From an uncultured Bacteroidia bacterium (GTDB taxonomy: Bacteria > Bacteroidota > Bacteroidia > NS11-12g > UBA955): DNA of 64,000 bases. Below the pieces are notes generated by a model. It worked only from the letters and a program-made list of their open reading frames with translations, was not told the DNA's origin and searched no databases. The translations under genes were made by a program, and so were the position numbers. Shown here one piece after another: positions 37,795 through 47,459 of this stretch; the first letter of the stretch is position 1; the number at the start of each line of letters is the position of its first letter. The stretch lies in NCBI GenBank assembly GCA_943788195.1, contig CALSPH010000001.1:1499595-1563594 (forward strand), written 5' to 3'.

Positions 37795-39548
37795 TGGATT
37801 TATTAAAACAATACCTAAGAAAAAACTGGCGACTTGTTTTTATAGCCTTAGGGCTTGCTACCGTCAATCAGGTATTTTCCTTATTGGATCCATGGATTAC
37901 AGGAAATATAGTAGACGAAATTATTATCCCTATTCAAGACTTAGGAAGGGAACAATTCTTTAAACTGGCCTTGTATTGGTTGGGATTCAGTGTAGGGGCT
38001 ACCATGATATCACGTCTGGCGAAGAATATCCAGGATTACGTAACCAATGTAATTATCCAGAAAACCGGGGCATCCATTTATAATGATGGGCTGCAGCATG
38101 CATTGAAATTGCCGTATGGTTTATTTGAAGATCAACGATCGGGAGAAACCTTGTCCATTCTTCAGAAGGTAAGAACTGATATAGAACGCCTGATTAACAA
38201 TGGAATTGGGCTATTTTTTACAGGATTAGTAACAGTAATTTTCGTTTTTGTTTATGCCTTAAGTGTGAGTCCCATGATCGCACTTGTGTTTTTCGTGGCA
38301 ATTTTTGTAATTGGTCTTGTGAGTGCATATTTTGGTAAACACATCAAACGCATGCAAAAAACCATTGTTAAAGAAACCACTGGTCTTGCAGGGGTAACAA
38401 CCGAATCACTGCGGAATATAGAATTGATAAAGAGTTTGGGCTTGGTGGGACAAGAGGTAAAACGCTTGAATATCGCCAATATGAAAATATTGGGACTCGA
38501 GTTAAAGAAAATCAAATTCATTCGGAGTCTTAGTTTTATGCAAGGCACGATTGTTCAATTTACACGAACCTCTATTGTATTCATTTGTTTGTATTTAATC
38601 TTTGGCAATGAACTAAAGGCCGGAGATTATTTCACTTTCCTTTTTTATACTTTTTTTATCTTTAACACGCTTCAACAATTGGGTGATATCATATTGGTAT
38701 ACAGAGAAGCAGAAATATCATTAAACAATTTAGAGAACCTAATTAAGACCCCATTAGAAGAAGAGCCGGATGATGCGGTTGATATCCCTGGAGTGAATGA
38801 AATACAATTTGAAAATGTAAGCTTCAAACACAAAAGCAGTAAGAATTATGCGGTGCAAAACATCGATTTCAAGGTGCGTAAAGGTGAAACGATTGCCTTT
38901 GTTGGGCCAAGTGGAGCGGGTAAATCTACCTTGGTTAAACTACTTATGGGGCTCTATAATCCCAACGATGGAGAAATTCTATTTAATGATATGCCAAGGT
39001 CCAGTATTAAGCTGGAAAGCTTACAACAGAAAACAGGTTTCGTAACACAAGATGCACAACTCTTTGCGGGTAGCATTCGCGATAATTTAAAATTTGTAAA
39101 CCAAAATGCTACGGATGAAGAATTGATAGAAGTTTTGAATTACGCGAGGTGTCAGAATATATTGGAACGGGCGCATGAAGGACTGGATACAAAAATCGGA
39201 GAAGGGGGAGTGAAAATAAGTGGGGGTGAAAAACAACGTTTATCTATCGCTCGTGCATTGCTTCGTAATCCGGAATTGTTGGTTTTTGATGAAGCAACCA
39301 GTGCATTAGACAGTATTACGGAAGAGGCGATATCAACCACTGTGAAAGAGATTAGTGGTAAGGGTGATTTACTTGTTGTGCTCATTGCACACAGATTAAG
39401 TACAATAATGCACGCAGATCGCATCTATGTCTTAGAAAAGGGTGAAATCGTAGAGAGCGGCAGACATGATCAATTGTTGGATGAGAAAGGCTTATACTAT
39501 GCGATGTGGCGCCAACAAATAGGAGAGCGTAAGCATGAATACGTGTAA
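37794..39548 (+). CDS. MsbA-like ABC transporter, fused permease and ATPase
   Basis: Half-size exporter of 584 residues that works as a homodimer. Six transmembrane helices lie in the first 310 residues. The nucleotide-binding domain has Walker A GPSGAGKSTLVK near residue 370, signature SGGEKQRLSIARALL, Walker B LLVFDEATSALD and the switch His in IAHRLST. Type IV exporters of this form move lipids, peptides or drugs. It is coupled to the prenyl synthase by a one-base overlap. Confidence 0.92.
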   Translation: MDLLKQYLRKNWRLVFIALGLATVNQVFSLLDPWITGNIVDEIIIPIQDLGREQFFKLALYWLGFSVGATMISRLAKNIQDYVTNVIIQKTGASIYNDGLQHALKLPYGLFEDQRSGETLSILQKVRTDIERLINNGIGLFFTGLVTVIFVFVYALSVSPMIALVFFVAIFVIGLVSAYFGKHIKRMQKTIVKETTGLAGVTTESLRNIELIKSLGLVGQEVKRLNIANMKILGLELKKIKFIRSLSFMQGTIVQFTRTSIVFICLYLIFGNELKAGDYFTFLFYTFFIFNTLQQLGDIILVYREAEISLNNLENLIKTPLEEEPDDAVDIPGVNEIQFENVSFKHKSSKNYAVQNIDFKVRKGETIAFVGPSGAGKSTLVKLLMGLYNPNDGEILFNDMPRSSIKLESLQQKTGFVTQDAQLFAGSIRDNLKFVNQNATDEELIEVLNYARCQNILERAHEGLDTKIGEGGVKISGGEKQRLSIARALLRNPELLVFDEATSALDSITEEAISTTVKEISGKGDLLVVLIAHRLSTIMHADRIYVLEKGEIVESGRHDQLLDEKGLYYAMWRQQIGERKHEYV

Positions 39549-39602
39549 GTGAATGGATTAAATATAAAATCCTCAATAGGATGAATTAAAGAAAAACTCA
39601 TC

Positions 39603-39635
39603 TTTGCACATGTCATTATTCCATGACTATATTTG
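39603..39635 (+). promoter_or_regulatory. Full Bacteroidota promoter of the MBL hydrolase gene
   Basis: TTTG at 39603-39606, a 21-base spacer, then TATATTTG at 39628-39635, nine bases before ATG 39645. This is the clearest two-part match (TTTG...TAnnTTTG) in the window. Confidence 0.6.
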
Positions 39636-39644
39636 TTATGTATT

Positions 39645-40478
39645 ATGAAATTAACTGTTTTAGAGACCGGCAGATTTAAATTGGATGGGGGTGCTATGTT
39701 TGGGGTGGTGCCCAAGAGTATATGGCATAAATTGAACCCAGCAGATTCTAATAACATGTGTACTTGGGCTATGCGTTGCTTATTGGTGGAAGATGGAGAT
39801 CGTCTGATTCTGATTGATACCGGAATTGGGGACAAACAAAGTGACAAATTTTTTGGGTATTATTTGTTAAGTGGTGACAATAGCATTGTTAGCGCCATTA
39901 CAAAAGCAGGTTATACGCCCAATGAGGTAACTGATGTAATACTTACCCATTTGCATTTTGATCACGTGGGAGGTGCTGTGCAATACAACCGAGCGAAAGA
40001 ATTTTATGAGCCCACTTTCCCCAATGCAACTTATCATACGCATATCAAACATTGGGATCATGCAAATAATCCCAATCCCAGAGAAAAGGCTTCCTTCCTT
40101 GTTGAGAACTTCGCTTGCCTTGAGTCATCAGGACAATTGCATTTCAGTGATGAATTGAGTTCCATCGGGAACCATGTTACTTTGCGTGTAGTCAATGGGC
40201 ATACCGAAAGTATGTTTATTCCAAGAATTCAAGCTGGTGAGGATATTATTTATTACTGCGCAGACTTAATCCCATCCAAAGGGCATATGAAAGTGAATTA
40301 TGTGATGGCATATGATATTGAGCCATTGAAAAGCATGGAGGAGCGTTATAACTTTCTAGAACATGCTTATGGAGAGAATGCACGCTTATTCTTTGAACAT
40401 GATCCAGAGACCACTGCAGTGAGTATCACACGAAACAACCGCAATCAAGTGGTTATTGGGGAAGAATTTCGATTTTAA
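39645..40478 (+). CDS. Metallo-beta-lactamase-fold hydrolase
   Basis: 277 residues from ATG 39645 (MKLTVLETGRFKLDGG). The metal-binding motif THLHFDHVGG is intact, with later ligands in NGHTESM, CADLIPS and FEHDPET. Overall it resembles the lactonase/phosphodiesterase-like MBL branch rather than true beta-lactamases; the substrate is unknown. No signal peptide, so probably cytoplasmic. Confidence 0.88.
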   Translation: MKLTVLETGRFKLDGGAMFGVVPKSIWHKLNPADSNNMCTWAMRCLLVEDGDRLILIDTGIGDKQSDKFFGYYLLSGDNSIVSAITKAGYTPNEVTDVILTHLHFDHVGGAVQYNRAKEFYEPTFPNATYHTHIKHWDHANNPNPREKASFLVENFACLESSGQLHFSDELSSIGNHVTLRVVNGHTESMFIPRIQAGEDIIYYCADLIPSKGHMKVNYVMAYDIEPLKSMEERYNFLEHAYGENARLFFEHDPETTAVSITRNNRNQVVIGEEFRF

Positions 40479-40546
40479 ACAAACAGCAGGATAGTTAAAC
40501 TAGTGATCAGAAATTACTCAAATCCTTCAAGATTTAGCGTAGTTAA

Positions 40547-41176
40547 TTATTCTTTTTCAAGTTCATCATCCACATCTGAAGCAACCCCGCCAGAGACCAC
40601 AAATTTCATTACCTCTGAAGCATTCATGCGACTGTGTATCTGCTGCACATTTGCCGCTTTAACAACAAATAAATCGCCCATTATTCCATAAGATTTAGGA
40701 CAATAAACAGAAATATACCCTGCCATACCAATGAATTCCAAATCATCTTGAGTGATAAATCCAAATTGATATATCTCTGGATCAGAATTCAATTTGACCA
40801 ATATGGGTACCGAGAATTTTTTCTTTTCGCCTACTAGACCTTCAAAAAAGTCCTTTAATGGCTTATAAAGTACTTTTATTCCAGGTGTTTTCTCTACGAG
40901 TAATTTGAAATAACGATTAAAAGGTAACCCAATGATGCTCCCACTGAGAATTCCAGCTCCAAGAATAATTAGAATCGTAAACAGCAGACCTAAGCCAACG
41001 GTGTTTTTCAAATAGGGAAAAAATTTGGTAAATAAATCGTCTAAGCCTGAAACGAGTGTGTAGATCAAATATCCAATGATTGCCAAGGGCAAGACAATTA
41101 CTATCCCTTTTAGGAAATTTTCAATGAATTTTCTACTTATACGTCTCAAAAACAGGATGATTCTTAGCTTAGTCAT
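40547..41176 (-). CDS. DUF502-family membrane protein
   Basis: 209 residues. Two hydrophobic segments (about 18-42 and 57-85) precede a conserved soluble domain with GLPFNRYFKLLVEKTPGIK and FSVPILVKLNSDPE. This arrangement matches DUF502. The function is not established. It is six bases from purD and probably co-transcribed. Confidence 0.85.
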   Translation of the reverse strand: MTKLRIILFLRRISRKFIENFLKGIVIVLPLAIIGYLIYTLVSGLDDLFTKFFPYLKNTVGLGLLFTILIILGAGILSGSIIGLPFNRYFKLLVEKTPGIKVLYKPLKDFFEGLVGEKKKFSVPILVKLNSDPEIYQFGFITQDDLEFIGMAGYISVYCPKSYGIMGDLFVVKAANVQQIHSRMNASEVMKFVVSGGVASDVDDELEKE

Positions 41177-41182
41177 AATTAA

Positions 41183-42460
41183 TTATTGTAAATCCTTACC
41201 AATGTCCGTGCGATAATACATTCCTTCAAAAGAAGTTTGTTCGGCCATTTGAAAACTATTACTCAATGCTTCATTTATATTTTCCCCAAGTCCGGTAAAT
41301 GCCAGTACTCTGCCACCTGATGTTTGGGTTTTATTTTCTACTTTTTTAGTACCTGCATGAAAGATAATCCTTTTGTGGGACACTTCTGGAAGTTGAATTA
41401 TTTTGCCTTTTTCATAGGCCTCTGGATATCCTCCGGAAACCGCAATTACAGTGCTGGCAGTTTGATTGGATATATCCATTTGATAGGAGTTGATTCGCAT
41501 TTCACGGGCCAAAAGAATTGCTTCTAACAAATCACTTTTTAGACGCGGAAGTACTACTTCTGTTTCTGGATCGCCCATTCGACAATTGTATTCTATCACC
41601 ATCGGTTCGTTGTTCACTTTGATTAAACCAAAGAACAGGAATCCAACATAATTGATTCCGTCTTGCTTTAACCCTTCAACGGTTGGTTGTATTACTTGAT
41701 CAATTACTTTTTGTGTAAAAGCTCCTTGAGCAAAAGGAACAGGTGATACTGCACCCATGCCCCCTGTGTTTAAACCGGTATCTCCTTCACCAATCCTTTT
41801 GTAATCTTTGGCCTCAGGTAAAAGAGTGAAACCAGTGCCATCGCACATGGCGAAATAGGATACTTCTATGCCATCCAAAAACTCTTCGATGACTAATTTT
41901 TCGCTAGCTGCCCCAAATTTACCATCCAACATTTCATTAACGTTGCGTTTTGCTTCTTCTAAATCGCTAATGATTAGTACACCTTTACCTGCTGCTAAAC
42001 CATCCGCTTTTAGCACATAAGGCGCTTGCATGGTTTCTAGAAAATCGAACGCTTTGTTTTCTTCTCCCTTTGTGAAGGTCTCGTATTTAGCGGTAGGGAT
42101 ATTATGCCGCTGCATAAATTGTTTTGAGAAATCTTTACTTCCTTCCAGTTGAGCTGCAATTTGATTTGGACCAAAAATATAAATGTCCGGATGTTTTTCA
42201 GCAAAATAATCGGCAATACCATTCACCAATGGGTCTTCTGGCCCAACCAGAATGATATCAATGGTATGCAAAATGCAGTAATTAGCGATTGCTTCAAAAT
42301 CGTTTACCGCTATGGACACCTGAGTAGCTAATGATTCGGTTCCACCATTTCCAGGCGTGATATGTAAATCTTTGAGAAGTGGACTTTGCGCAATTTTCCA
42401 TGCTAGCGCATGCTCTCTGCCACCACTACCGAGAATAAGAATAGAATGTTTTGCTGTCAT
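41183..42460 (-). CDS. purD: Phosphoribosylamine-glycine ligase (GARS)
   Basis: ATP-grasp enzyme of the second step in purine synthesis, 425 residues. The N-terminal LILGSGGREHALAWKIAQS and the glycine-rich GDTGLNTGGMGAVSPVPF and YNCRMGDPETE segments are diagnostic. A TACCTTTG promoter element lies 12 bases before the ATG. Confidence 0.97.
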   Translation of the reverse strand: MTAKHSILILGSGGREHALAWKIAQSPLLKDLHITPGNGGTESLATQVSIAVNDFEAIANYCILHTIDIILVGPEDPLVNGIADYFAEKHPDIYIFGPNQIAAQLEGSKDFSKQFMQRHNIPTAKYETFTKGEENKAFDFLETMQAPYVLKADGLAAGKGVLIISDLEEAKRNVNEMLDGKFGAASEKLVIEEFLDGIEVSYFAMCDGTGFTLLPEAKDYKRIGEGDTGLNTGGMGAVSPVPFAQGAFTQKVIDQVIQPTVEGLKQDGINYVGFLFFGLIKVNNEPMVIEYNCRMGDPETEVVLPRLKSDLLEAILLAREMRINSYQMDISNQTASTVIAVSGGYPEAYEKGKIIQLPEVSHKRIIFHAGTKKVENKTQTSGGRVLAFTGLGENINEALSNSFQMAEQTSFEGMYYRTDIGKDLQ

Positions 42461-42472
42461 TTGGATGAGCTA

Positions 42473-42480
42473 CAAAGGTA
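42473..42480 (-). promoter_or_regulatory. -7 promoter element for purD
   Basis: Minus-strand TACCTTTG matches TAnnTTTG, 12 bases before ATG 42460. Confidence 0.5.
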
Positions 42481-42585
42481 ATTCTGTCATACATTATCCC
42501 ATTATTTTCTTTGGATTAGTTTTTGACCTTTTGTAAACAATAATATTAAGTGAAAGAATTGATAGATAATTCCTTCGCAAAAATT

Positions 42586-42593
42586 TAAATTTG
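42586..42593 (+). promoter_or_regulatory. -7 promoter element for secA
   Basis: TAAATTTG matches TAnnTTTG, nine bases before ATG 42603. It is divergent from the purD promoter. Confidence 0.5.
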
Positions 42594-42602
42594 CAAACTT
42601 CA

Positions 42603-45600
42603 ATGATAAATAAATTATTAACTGGCTTAGGTAAAATGTTTGGGAACAAGTCTGATAAAGATGTTGTAAAACTCAAGCCTATGGTAGATACCATTAACGG
42701 CTATTTCGATTCGTATAGCACCTTAACTGATGATCAGCTTAGGGATAAAACTGATGATTTAAGGTTGCGTATTGCGGAACACCTTAAAGGAATAGATGAT
42801 CAATTGACCGCTTTAAACAAGCAAATTGACGAATCAGAGTCTGACGATTTGTCTGCTAAAGATGCATTTTTTGAAGAAATTGACAAATTAGAGAAGGAAA
42901 GAAATGAAGAACTTGAAAAAGTGCTTGAATTAATTCTTCCTGAAGCTTTTGCAATTGTAAAAGATACTGCAAGACGATTAAAAGATAACAAGGGTTTGAT
43001 TGTTACAGCAAATGATAATGATCGAGAGCTTGCTGTTACAAAGGAATATGTAACCATCAAAGGCAACGAGGCACACTATTCAAATAAATGGACTGCTGCA
43101 GGAGCAGAGATCACTTGGAACATGTTGCACTATGATGTGCAGCTAATAGGTGGAGTAGTGCTACATCAAGGAAAAATAGCTGAGATGGCAACGGGTGAAG
43201 GAAAAACATTGGTTTCTACATTACCCGTGTTTTTAAATGCATTAGGCAAGCGTGGCGTGCATCTGGTTACGGTAAATGATTATCTAGCCAAAAGGGATAG
43301 CGAGTGGAATGCTCCATTATATGAATTTCATGGACTTTCTGTAGATTGTATTGACAAACATCAACCTAACAGTGATGAAAGAAAACAGGCTTACTTGGCA
43401 GATATCACTTACGGAACAAATAATGAATTTGGATTTGATTATCTCCGGGACAATATGGTTCATAGCAAGGAAGAAATGGTGCAACGTCCGCATCATTATG
43501 CAATGATTGATGAGGTGGATTCGGTTTTAGTCGATGATGCGAGAACACCATTGATAATTTCAGGACCCGTTCCGAAAGGAGACATTCACGAGTTTTATGA
43601 GTTAAAACCAAGAGTAGAGCGTGTTGTTCAAGCTCAGAAGAAATATGTGAATGCCCTAATCGCTGAAGCCAAACGCCTAATTACAAGTGGAAATACTTCG
43701 GAAAAGGAAGGTGGCGGTGGACTAGCGTTGTTTAGAGCGCATCGAGGTTTGCCTAAAAACAAAGCATTGATCAAGTTTCTTTCCGAACCTGGGAATAAGC
43801 AGTTACTAACCAAGGTTGAAAATACATTCTTGGCGGATAACCAGAAACAAATGCCTGTTGCAGACGCTCCTTTGTTCTTCACCATTGATGAAAAAAACAA
43901 CACCATTGACTTAACCGACAAGGGGATTGATTTGATATCTGATGGCGGAAGCACTGATTTCTTTATTCTACCAGATATTGGCTCAATGATAGCCGATATC
44001 GAGAAGAATAGTATGGACGAAGAAGGTAAGCTAAGGATGAAAGAGGGAATGCTCAATGATTATTCCGAAAAATCTGAGCGAATCCACAGTGTAAATCAAT
44101 TGTTAAAGGCCTATACGCTATTTGAAATTGATGATGAATACATTGTCCAAGATGGAAAGATTAAGATTGTGGATGAGCAAACGGGACGTGTATTGGATGG
44201 CAGAAGGTATTCAGATGGATTGCATCAAGCAATTGAAGCTAAAGAAAATGTAAAAGTTGAAGCTTCAACCCAAACATATGCAACCATAACCTTGCAGAAT
44301 TTCTTTAGAATGTATCACAAACTTGCTGGTATGACTGGAACTGCTGAAACTGAAGCGGGGGAATTTTGGGAAATTTACAAATTGGATGTTATCGTAATTC
44401 CGACAAATAGGCCAATCATTCGTGACGATAGAAACGATTTGATTTATAAGACCATACGTTCCAAATTCAATGCGGTTATCGAAGAAATTCAAAAGCTGAT
44501 TGAAGCTGGACGTCCAGTGCTTGTGGGTACTACCTCAGTGGAAACTTCTGAGTTATTGGCTCGGATGTTAAAAATGAAGGGAATTAAACACAATGTGTTG
44601 AATGCGAAGCAGCATCAACGTGAAGCTGAAATTGTTGCAGAAGCAGGTCAACCATCTGCGGTTACTATAGCAACCAATATGGCTGGTAGGGGTACGGATA
44701 TAAAAATCACGGAAGAAGTAATTGAAGCAGGCGGTTTAGCCATCATTGGAACAGAACGACATGATTCAAGAAGGGTAGATCGACAATTAAGAGGTCGTGC
44801 TGGAAGACAAGGAGATCCAGGTTCTTCTCAGTTTTTTGTTTCCATGGAAGATGAGTTAATGCGTCTTTTCGGTGGAGAACGAGCAGCTGGATTAATGGAT
44901 AAATTTGGATTTAAAGAGGATGAGGTTATTGAGCATCCTTGGATGAATAAGAATATAGAAAATGCACAACGTAAAGTAGAGCAAAACAGTTTTGCTACAC
45001 GTAAGCACCTTCTTGAGTATGATGATGTAATGAATAAGCAGCGTACAGTCATCTACAAACGAAGGAGAAATGCATTGTTTGGAGACCGATTGGAAACGGA
45101 TCTGAATGATATGCTTTATGATTGGTCTGCAGCACATGTAGAACGTTACCATGATATGGCGGATCATGAGAATTTTTCTTTTGAGTTAATCCGTGAATTG
45201 GCGATGCAAACAGAGATCACAGAGGATGAATTTAATAATTCAAATAAAGATGTTCTTTCTGAGAAACTCTATCAAGAGTTAATTAGCGCATACAGACGCA
45301 AAGCGCAATTAATGAAAGAAGAGGCCTTGCCTGTATTGCAAAGAGTAAAACAGGAAAATGATCAAATTGAAAACATTATTATTCCGTTTTCGGACGGTAA
45401 ATCTAAATTTAGAATTGTTTCTGATTTGAATAAAGCTATTGAAACAGAAGGGCGTGATATGGTACTTTCATTAGAGAAATATTCAGCACTTACCGTAATC
45501 GATAATGAATGGAAAGAACATTTACGTGAGTTAGACGATTTAAGACAAGCTGTTCGAAATGCTTCTTATGAGCAAAAGGATCCTTTATTGATTTATAAAT

Positions 45601-45893
45601 TGGAGTCGTTTGAGTTGTTCAAGTCGTTAATGGATAAAATAAATTCAGATGTTTTGACCCGATTGTTAAAATCAAAAATTGATAACGAACAAACGGATGA
45701 GGTGAAAGAGGCACGAGATTTGCCTAAATCAAGTAATAACAACTTGCAAACTTCAAGAACAGATAACCTTTCTACCAATGCAGGCACTCAGGAACGTCAA
45801 AAAGTTCCACTCATTATGGAAAAGAAGCAGGGTAGAAATGAATTGTGTGATTGCGGTAGTGGTAAAAAGTATAAGCATTGTCATGGCAAATAA
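42603..45893 (+). CDS. secA: Preprotein translocase ATPase SecA
   Basis: Motor of Sec-dependent export, 1096 residues from ATG 42603 (MINKLLTGLGKMFG). Walker A is EMATGEGKTLVST (about 194-206) and the DEAD box is AMIDEVDSVLVDDARTPL. The second NBD and the helical scaffold follow. It is longer than the E. coli protein because of an acidic coiled insert at residues 62-112 and another around 345-430; both are seen in Bacteroidota SecA. The C-terminus carries the zinc tail CDCGSGKKYKHCHGK. It overlaps the SPOR-like gene by 11 bases. Confidence 0.97.
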   Translation: MINKLLTGLGKMFGNKSDKDVVKLKPMVDTINGYFDSYSTLTDDQLRDKTDDLRLRIAEHLKGIDDQLTALNKQIDESESDDLSAKDAFFEEIDKLEKERNEELEKVLELILPEAFAIVKDTARRLKDNKGLIVTANDNDRELAVTKEYVTIKGNEAHYSNKWTAAGAEITWNMLHYDVQLIGGVVLHQGKIAEMATGEGKTLVSTLPVFLNALGKRGVHLVTVNDYLAKRDSEWNAPLYEFHGLSVDCIDKHQPNSDERKQAYLADITYGTNNEFGFDYLRDNMVHSKEEMVQRPHHYAMIDEVDSVLVDDARTPLIISGPVPKGDIHEFYELKPRVERVVQAQKKYVNALIAEAKRLITSGNTSEKEGGGGLALFRAHRGLPKNKALIKFLSEPGNKQLLTKVENTFLADNQKQMPVADAPLFFTIDEKNNTIDLTDKGIDLISDGGSTDFFILPDIGSMIADIEKNSMDEEGKLRMKEGMLNDYSEKSERIHSVNQLLKAYTLFEIDDEYIVQDGKIKIVDEQTGRVLDGRRYSDGLHQAIEAKENVKVEASTQTYATITLQNFFRMYHKLAGMTGTAETEAGEFWEIYKLDVIVIPTNRPIIRDDRNDLIYKTIRSKFNAVIEEIQKLIEAGRPVLVGTTSVETSELLARMLKMKGIKHNVLNAKQHQREAEIVAEAGQPSAVTIATNMAGRGTDIKITEEVIEAGGLAIIGTERHDSRRVDRQLRGRAGRQGDPGSSQFFVSMEDELMRLFGGERAAGLMDKFGFKEDEVIEHPWMNKNIENAQRKVEQNSFATRKHLLEYDDVMNKQRTVIYKRRRNALFGDRLETDLNDMLYDWSAAHVERYHDMADHENFSFELIRELAMQTEITEDEFNNSNKDVLSEKLYQELISAYRRKAQLMKEEALPVLQRVKQENDQIENIIIPFSDGKSKFRIVSDLNKAIETEGRDMVLSLEKYSALTVIDNEWKEHLRELDDLRQAVRNASYEQKDPLLIYKLESFELFKSLMDKINSDVLTRLLKSKIDNEQTDEVKEARDLPKSSNNNLQTSRTDNLSTNAGTQERQKVPLIMEKKQGRNELCDCGSGKKYKHCHGK

Positions 45894-46311
45894 ATCAAAT
45901 CTAAAGAAATTAAGCGTTGGGTTGTTGATTGGCCTAACTAGCGCCCCTTTTATTCAGGCACAACAAGGCACTGTAACGGTTAAGGCGGATAGTATGCTGG
46001 AGGTAATTACAAAAAATAGAGTATATAATAGACCCGATAAAATCACTGGTTTTAGACTTTTGTTGTTTACAGGAGATCGTGTAAATGCCGAGAAAGTAGC
46101 CAATGATTTTAGAAGGCAATTTCCTGATGAACCGGTATTACTAAAATGGGATGAACCTAACTTTAAAGTGGTTGCGGGACTTTTTTATTCAAAAAAAGAG
46201 GCGGATGATTTTCGGAAAAAATGTTCCAGAAAATTCCCAATGCTTATTGTAATAAATGAATTGATCGATTTACCACCTGTAGATGCAAAACCTCGAAATC
46301 AAGAAGACTAA
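45883..46311 (+). CDS. Secreted SPOR-like small protein
   Basis: 142 residues from ATG 45883. A signal peptide ends near PFIQAQ. The body (GFRLLLFTGDRVNAEKVAND, FKVVAGLFYSKKEADDF) follows the SPOR pattern for binding denuded glycans at septal murein. Its start lies inside the last codons of secA and its end overlaps the alkaline phosphatase start by 29 bases, so three exported or export-related genes are translationally linked. Confidence 0.7.
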   Translation: MANKSNLKKLSVGLLIGLTSAPFIQAQQGTVTVKADSMLEVITKNRVYNRPDKITGFRLLLFTGDRVNAEKVANDFRRQFPDEPVLLKWDEPNFKVVAGLFYSKKEADDFRKKCSRKFPMLIVINELIDLPPVDAKPRNQED

Positions 46312-47362
46312 TTGGGCAAGACTTCATGTCATTGTCATTGCATTCCTACTTTTGGTCAATTGGAATTGCAAACCCAGAGCACTTGATTCAAAAACTGTAC
46401 AACCCCCTAATGTAATCTTCATGATTGGAGATGGAATGGGGCTTGCTCAAATTTCAATGGCAATTGAACATGCACAGGATAATTTGGCATTTGCAAAATG
46501 TAAGCATATGGGTTTTATAAAAACGAAATCTATAGATGATTATATAACCGACAGTGCAGCAGGAGCCACAGCATTTGCAACTGGTCATAAAACACAAAAC
46601 ATGCGAATTTCTACAGATACAAATGGCCGAGAATTGCCTACTTTGTTTGAAATGGCCATAAAAAGAAATTGGTTAACTGCCTTAGTAGTAACTTCTTCAA
46701 TAACCCACGCCACACCTGCCTGTTTTTATGCACATGAAGATTCCAGGTATAGCAATTTGGCAATTGCCCAGGACTTTCTAGGAAGTAATGTGAACTATGC
46801 AATTGGTGCAGGCAAACCCTACTTTGATAGTTTACCTGACTTCAACATTCCCTTTGCTGTTGGTTTTGATAATTTCAATAATATGAACCAGAATAGATGG
46901 ATGGGATTCTATAATGAAGACAGTACTTATGTTGATCCTGTGCTTAAAGGTGGTGAAGGATTTTTGCCAAAATCTACTGGTTTGATTTTAGATCTATTAA
47001 GCGAGAAGAAAAAATCATTTATGTTAATGATTGAGGGCAGTCAAATTGATTGGGGCGGTCACGATAATGATTCGGAATATGTGATATCCGAATTGTTAGA
47101 TTTCAACAAAACTATTGAAGTTGTTTTAGCGTATTTAGAGAAAAATCCAAATACACTAGTTGTGGTTACTGCAGATCATGAAACAGGTGGACTTGCTTTA
47201 TTGGACGATGAAAACAATCAAATGGTACCACACTTTTCAACTGTGCATCATAGTGGCATAATGGTGCCAGTATTTGCATTTGGGAAAGGCGCCAATCAGT
47301 TTTCAGGTATTTATGACAATACAGAAATCTTTAATAAGCTTAGTAAAGCAATGGGTCTTTAA
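46283..47362 (+). CDS. Alkaline phosphatase (PhoA superfamily)
   Basis: Exported phosphomonoesterase of 359 residues. Metal ligands begin at Asp50 (MIGDGMG); nucleophile Ser91 is in DSAAGATAFATG; further ligands are in IEGSQIDWGGHDND and TADHETGGL. An N-terminal hydrophobic stretch (about 14-27) ends at NWNC, which is a poor lipobox, so it may be a lipoprotein or have a standard signal peptide. It is shorter than E. coli PhoA but in the usual range for Bacteroidota members. It overlaps the SPOR-like gene. Confidence 0.92.
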   Translation: MQNLEIKKTNWARLHVIVIAFLLLVNWNCKPRALDSKTVQPPNVIFMIGDGMGLAQISMAIEHAQDNLAFAKCKHMGFIKTKSIDDYITDSAAGATAFATGHKTQNMRISTDTNGRELPTLFEMAIKRNWLTALVVTSSITHATPACFYAHEDSRYSNLAIAQDFLGSNVNYAIGAGKPYFDSLPDFNIPFAVGFDNFNNMNQNRWMGFYNEDSTYVDPVLKGGEGFLPKSTGLILDLLSEKKKSFMLMIEGSQIDWGGHDNDSEYVISELLDFNKTIEVVLAYLEKNPNTLVVVTADHETGGLALLDDENNQMVPHFSTVHHSGIMVPVFAFGKGANQFSGIYDNTEIFNKLSKAMGL

Positions 47363-47459
47363 CGCTGAAAAGCATTTTTATCGGTTACAAGTCCTTTTTT
47401 AACCAAAAGGCAATTATTCAGCTACTTTATTCTTTTTATTTGCCTCAGATAAAACCCCT

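Noticed and set aside
36814..39548. Secondary-metabolite cluster (prenyl synthase plus ABC exporter)
   Set aside because: The neighbours are clpC and ordinary hydrolases; no tailoring enzymes are present.
39570..39583. Terminator after the ABC exporter gene
   Set aside because: ATCCT/AGGAT is only five base pairs and is not followed by a T run.
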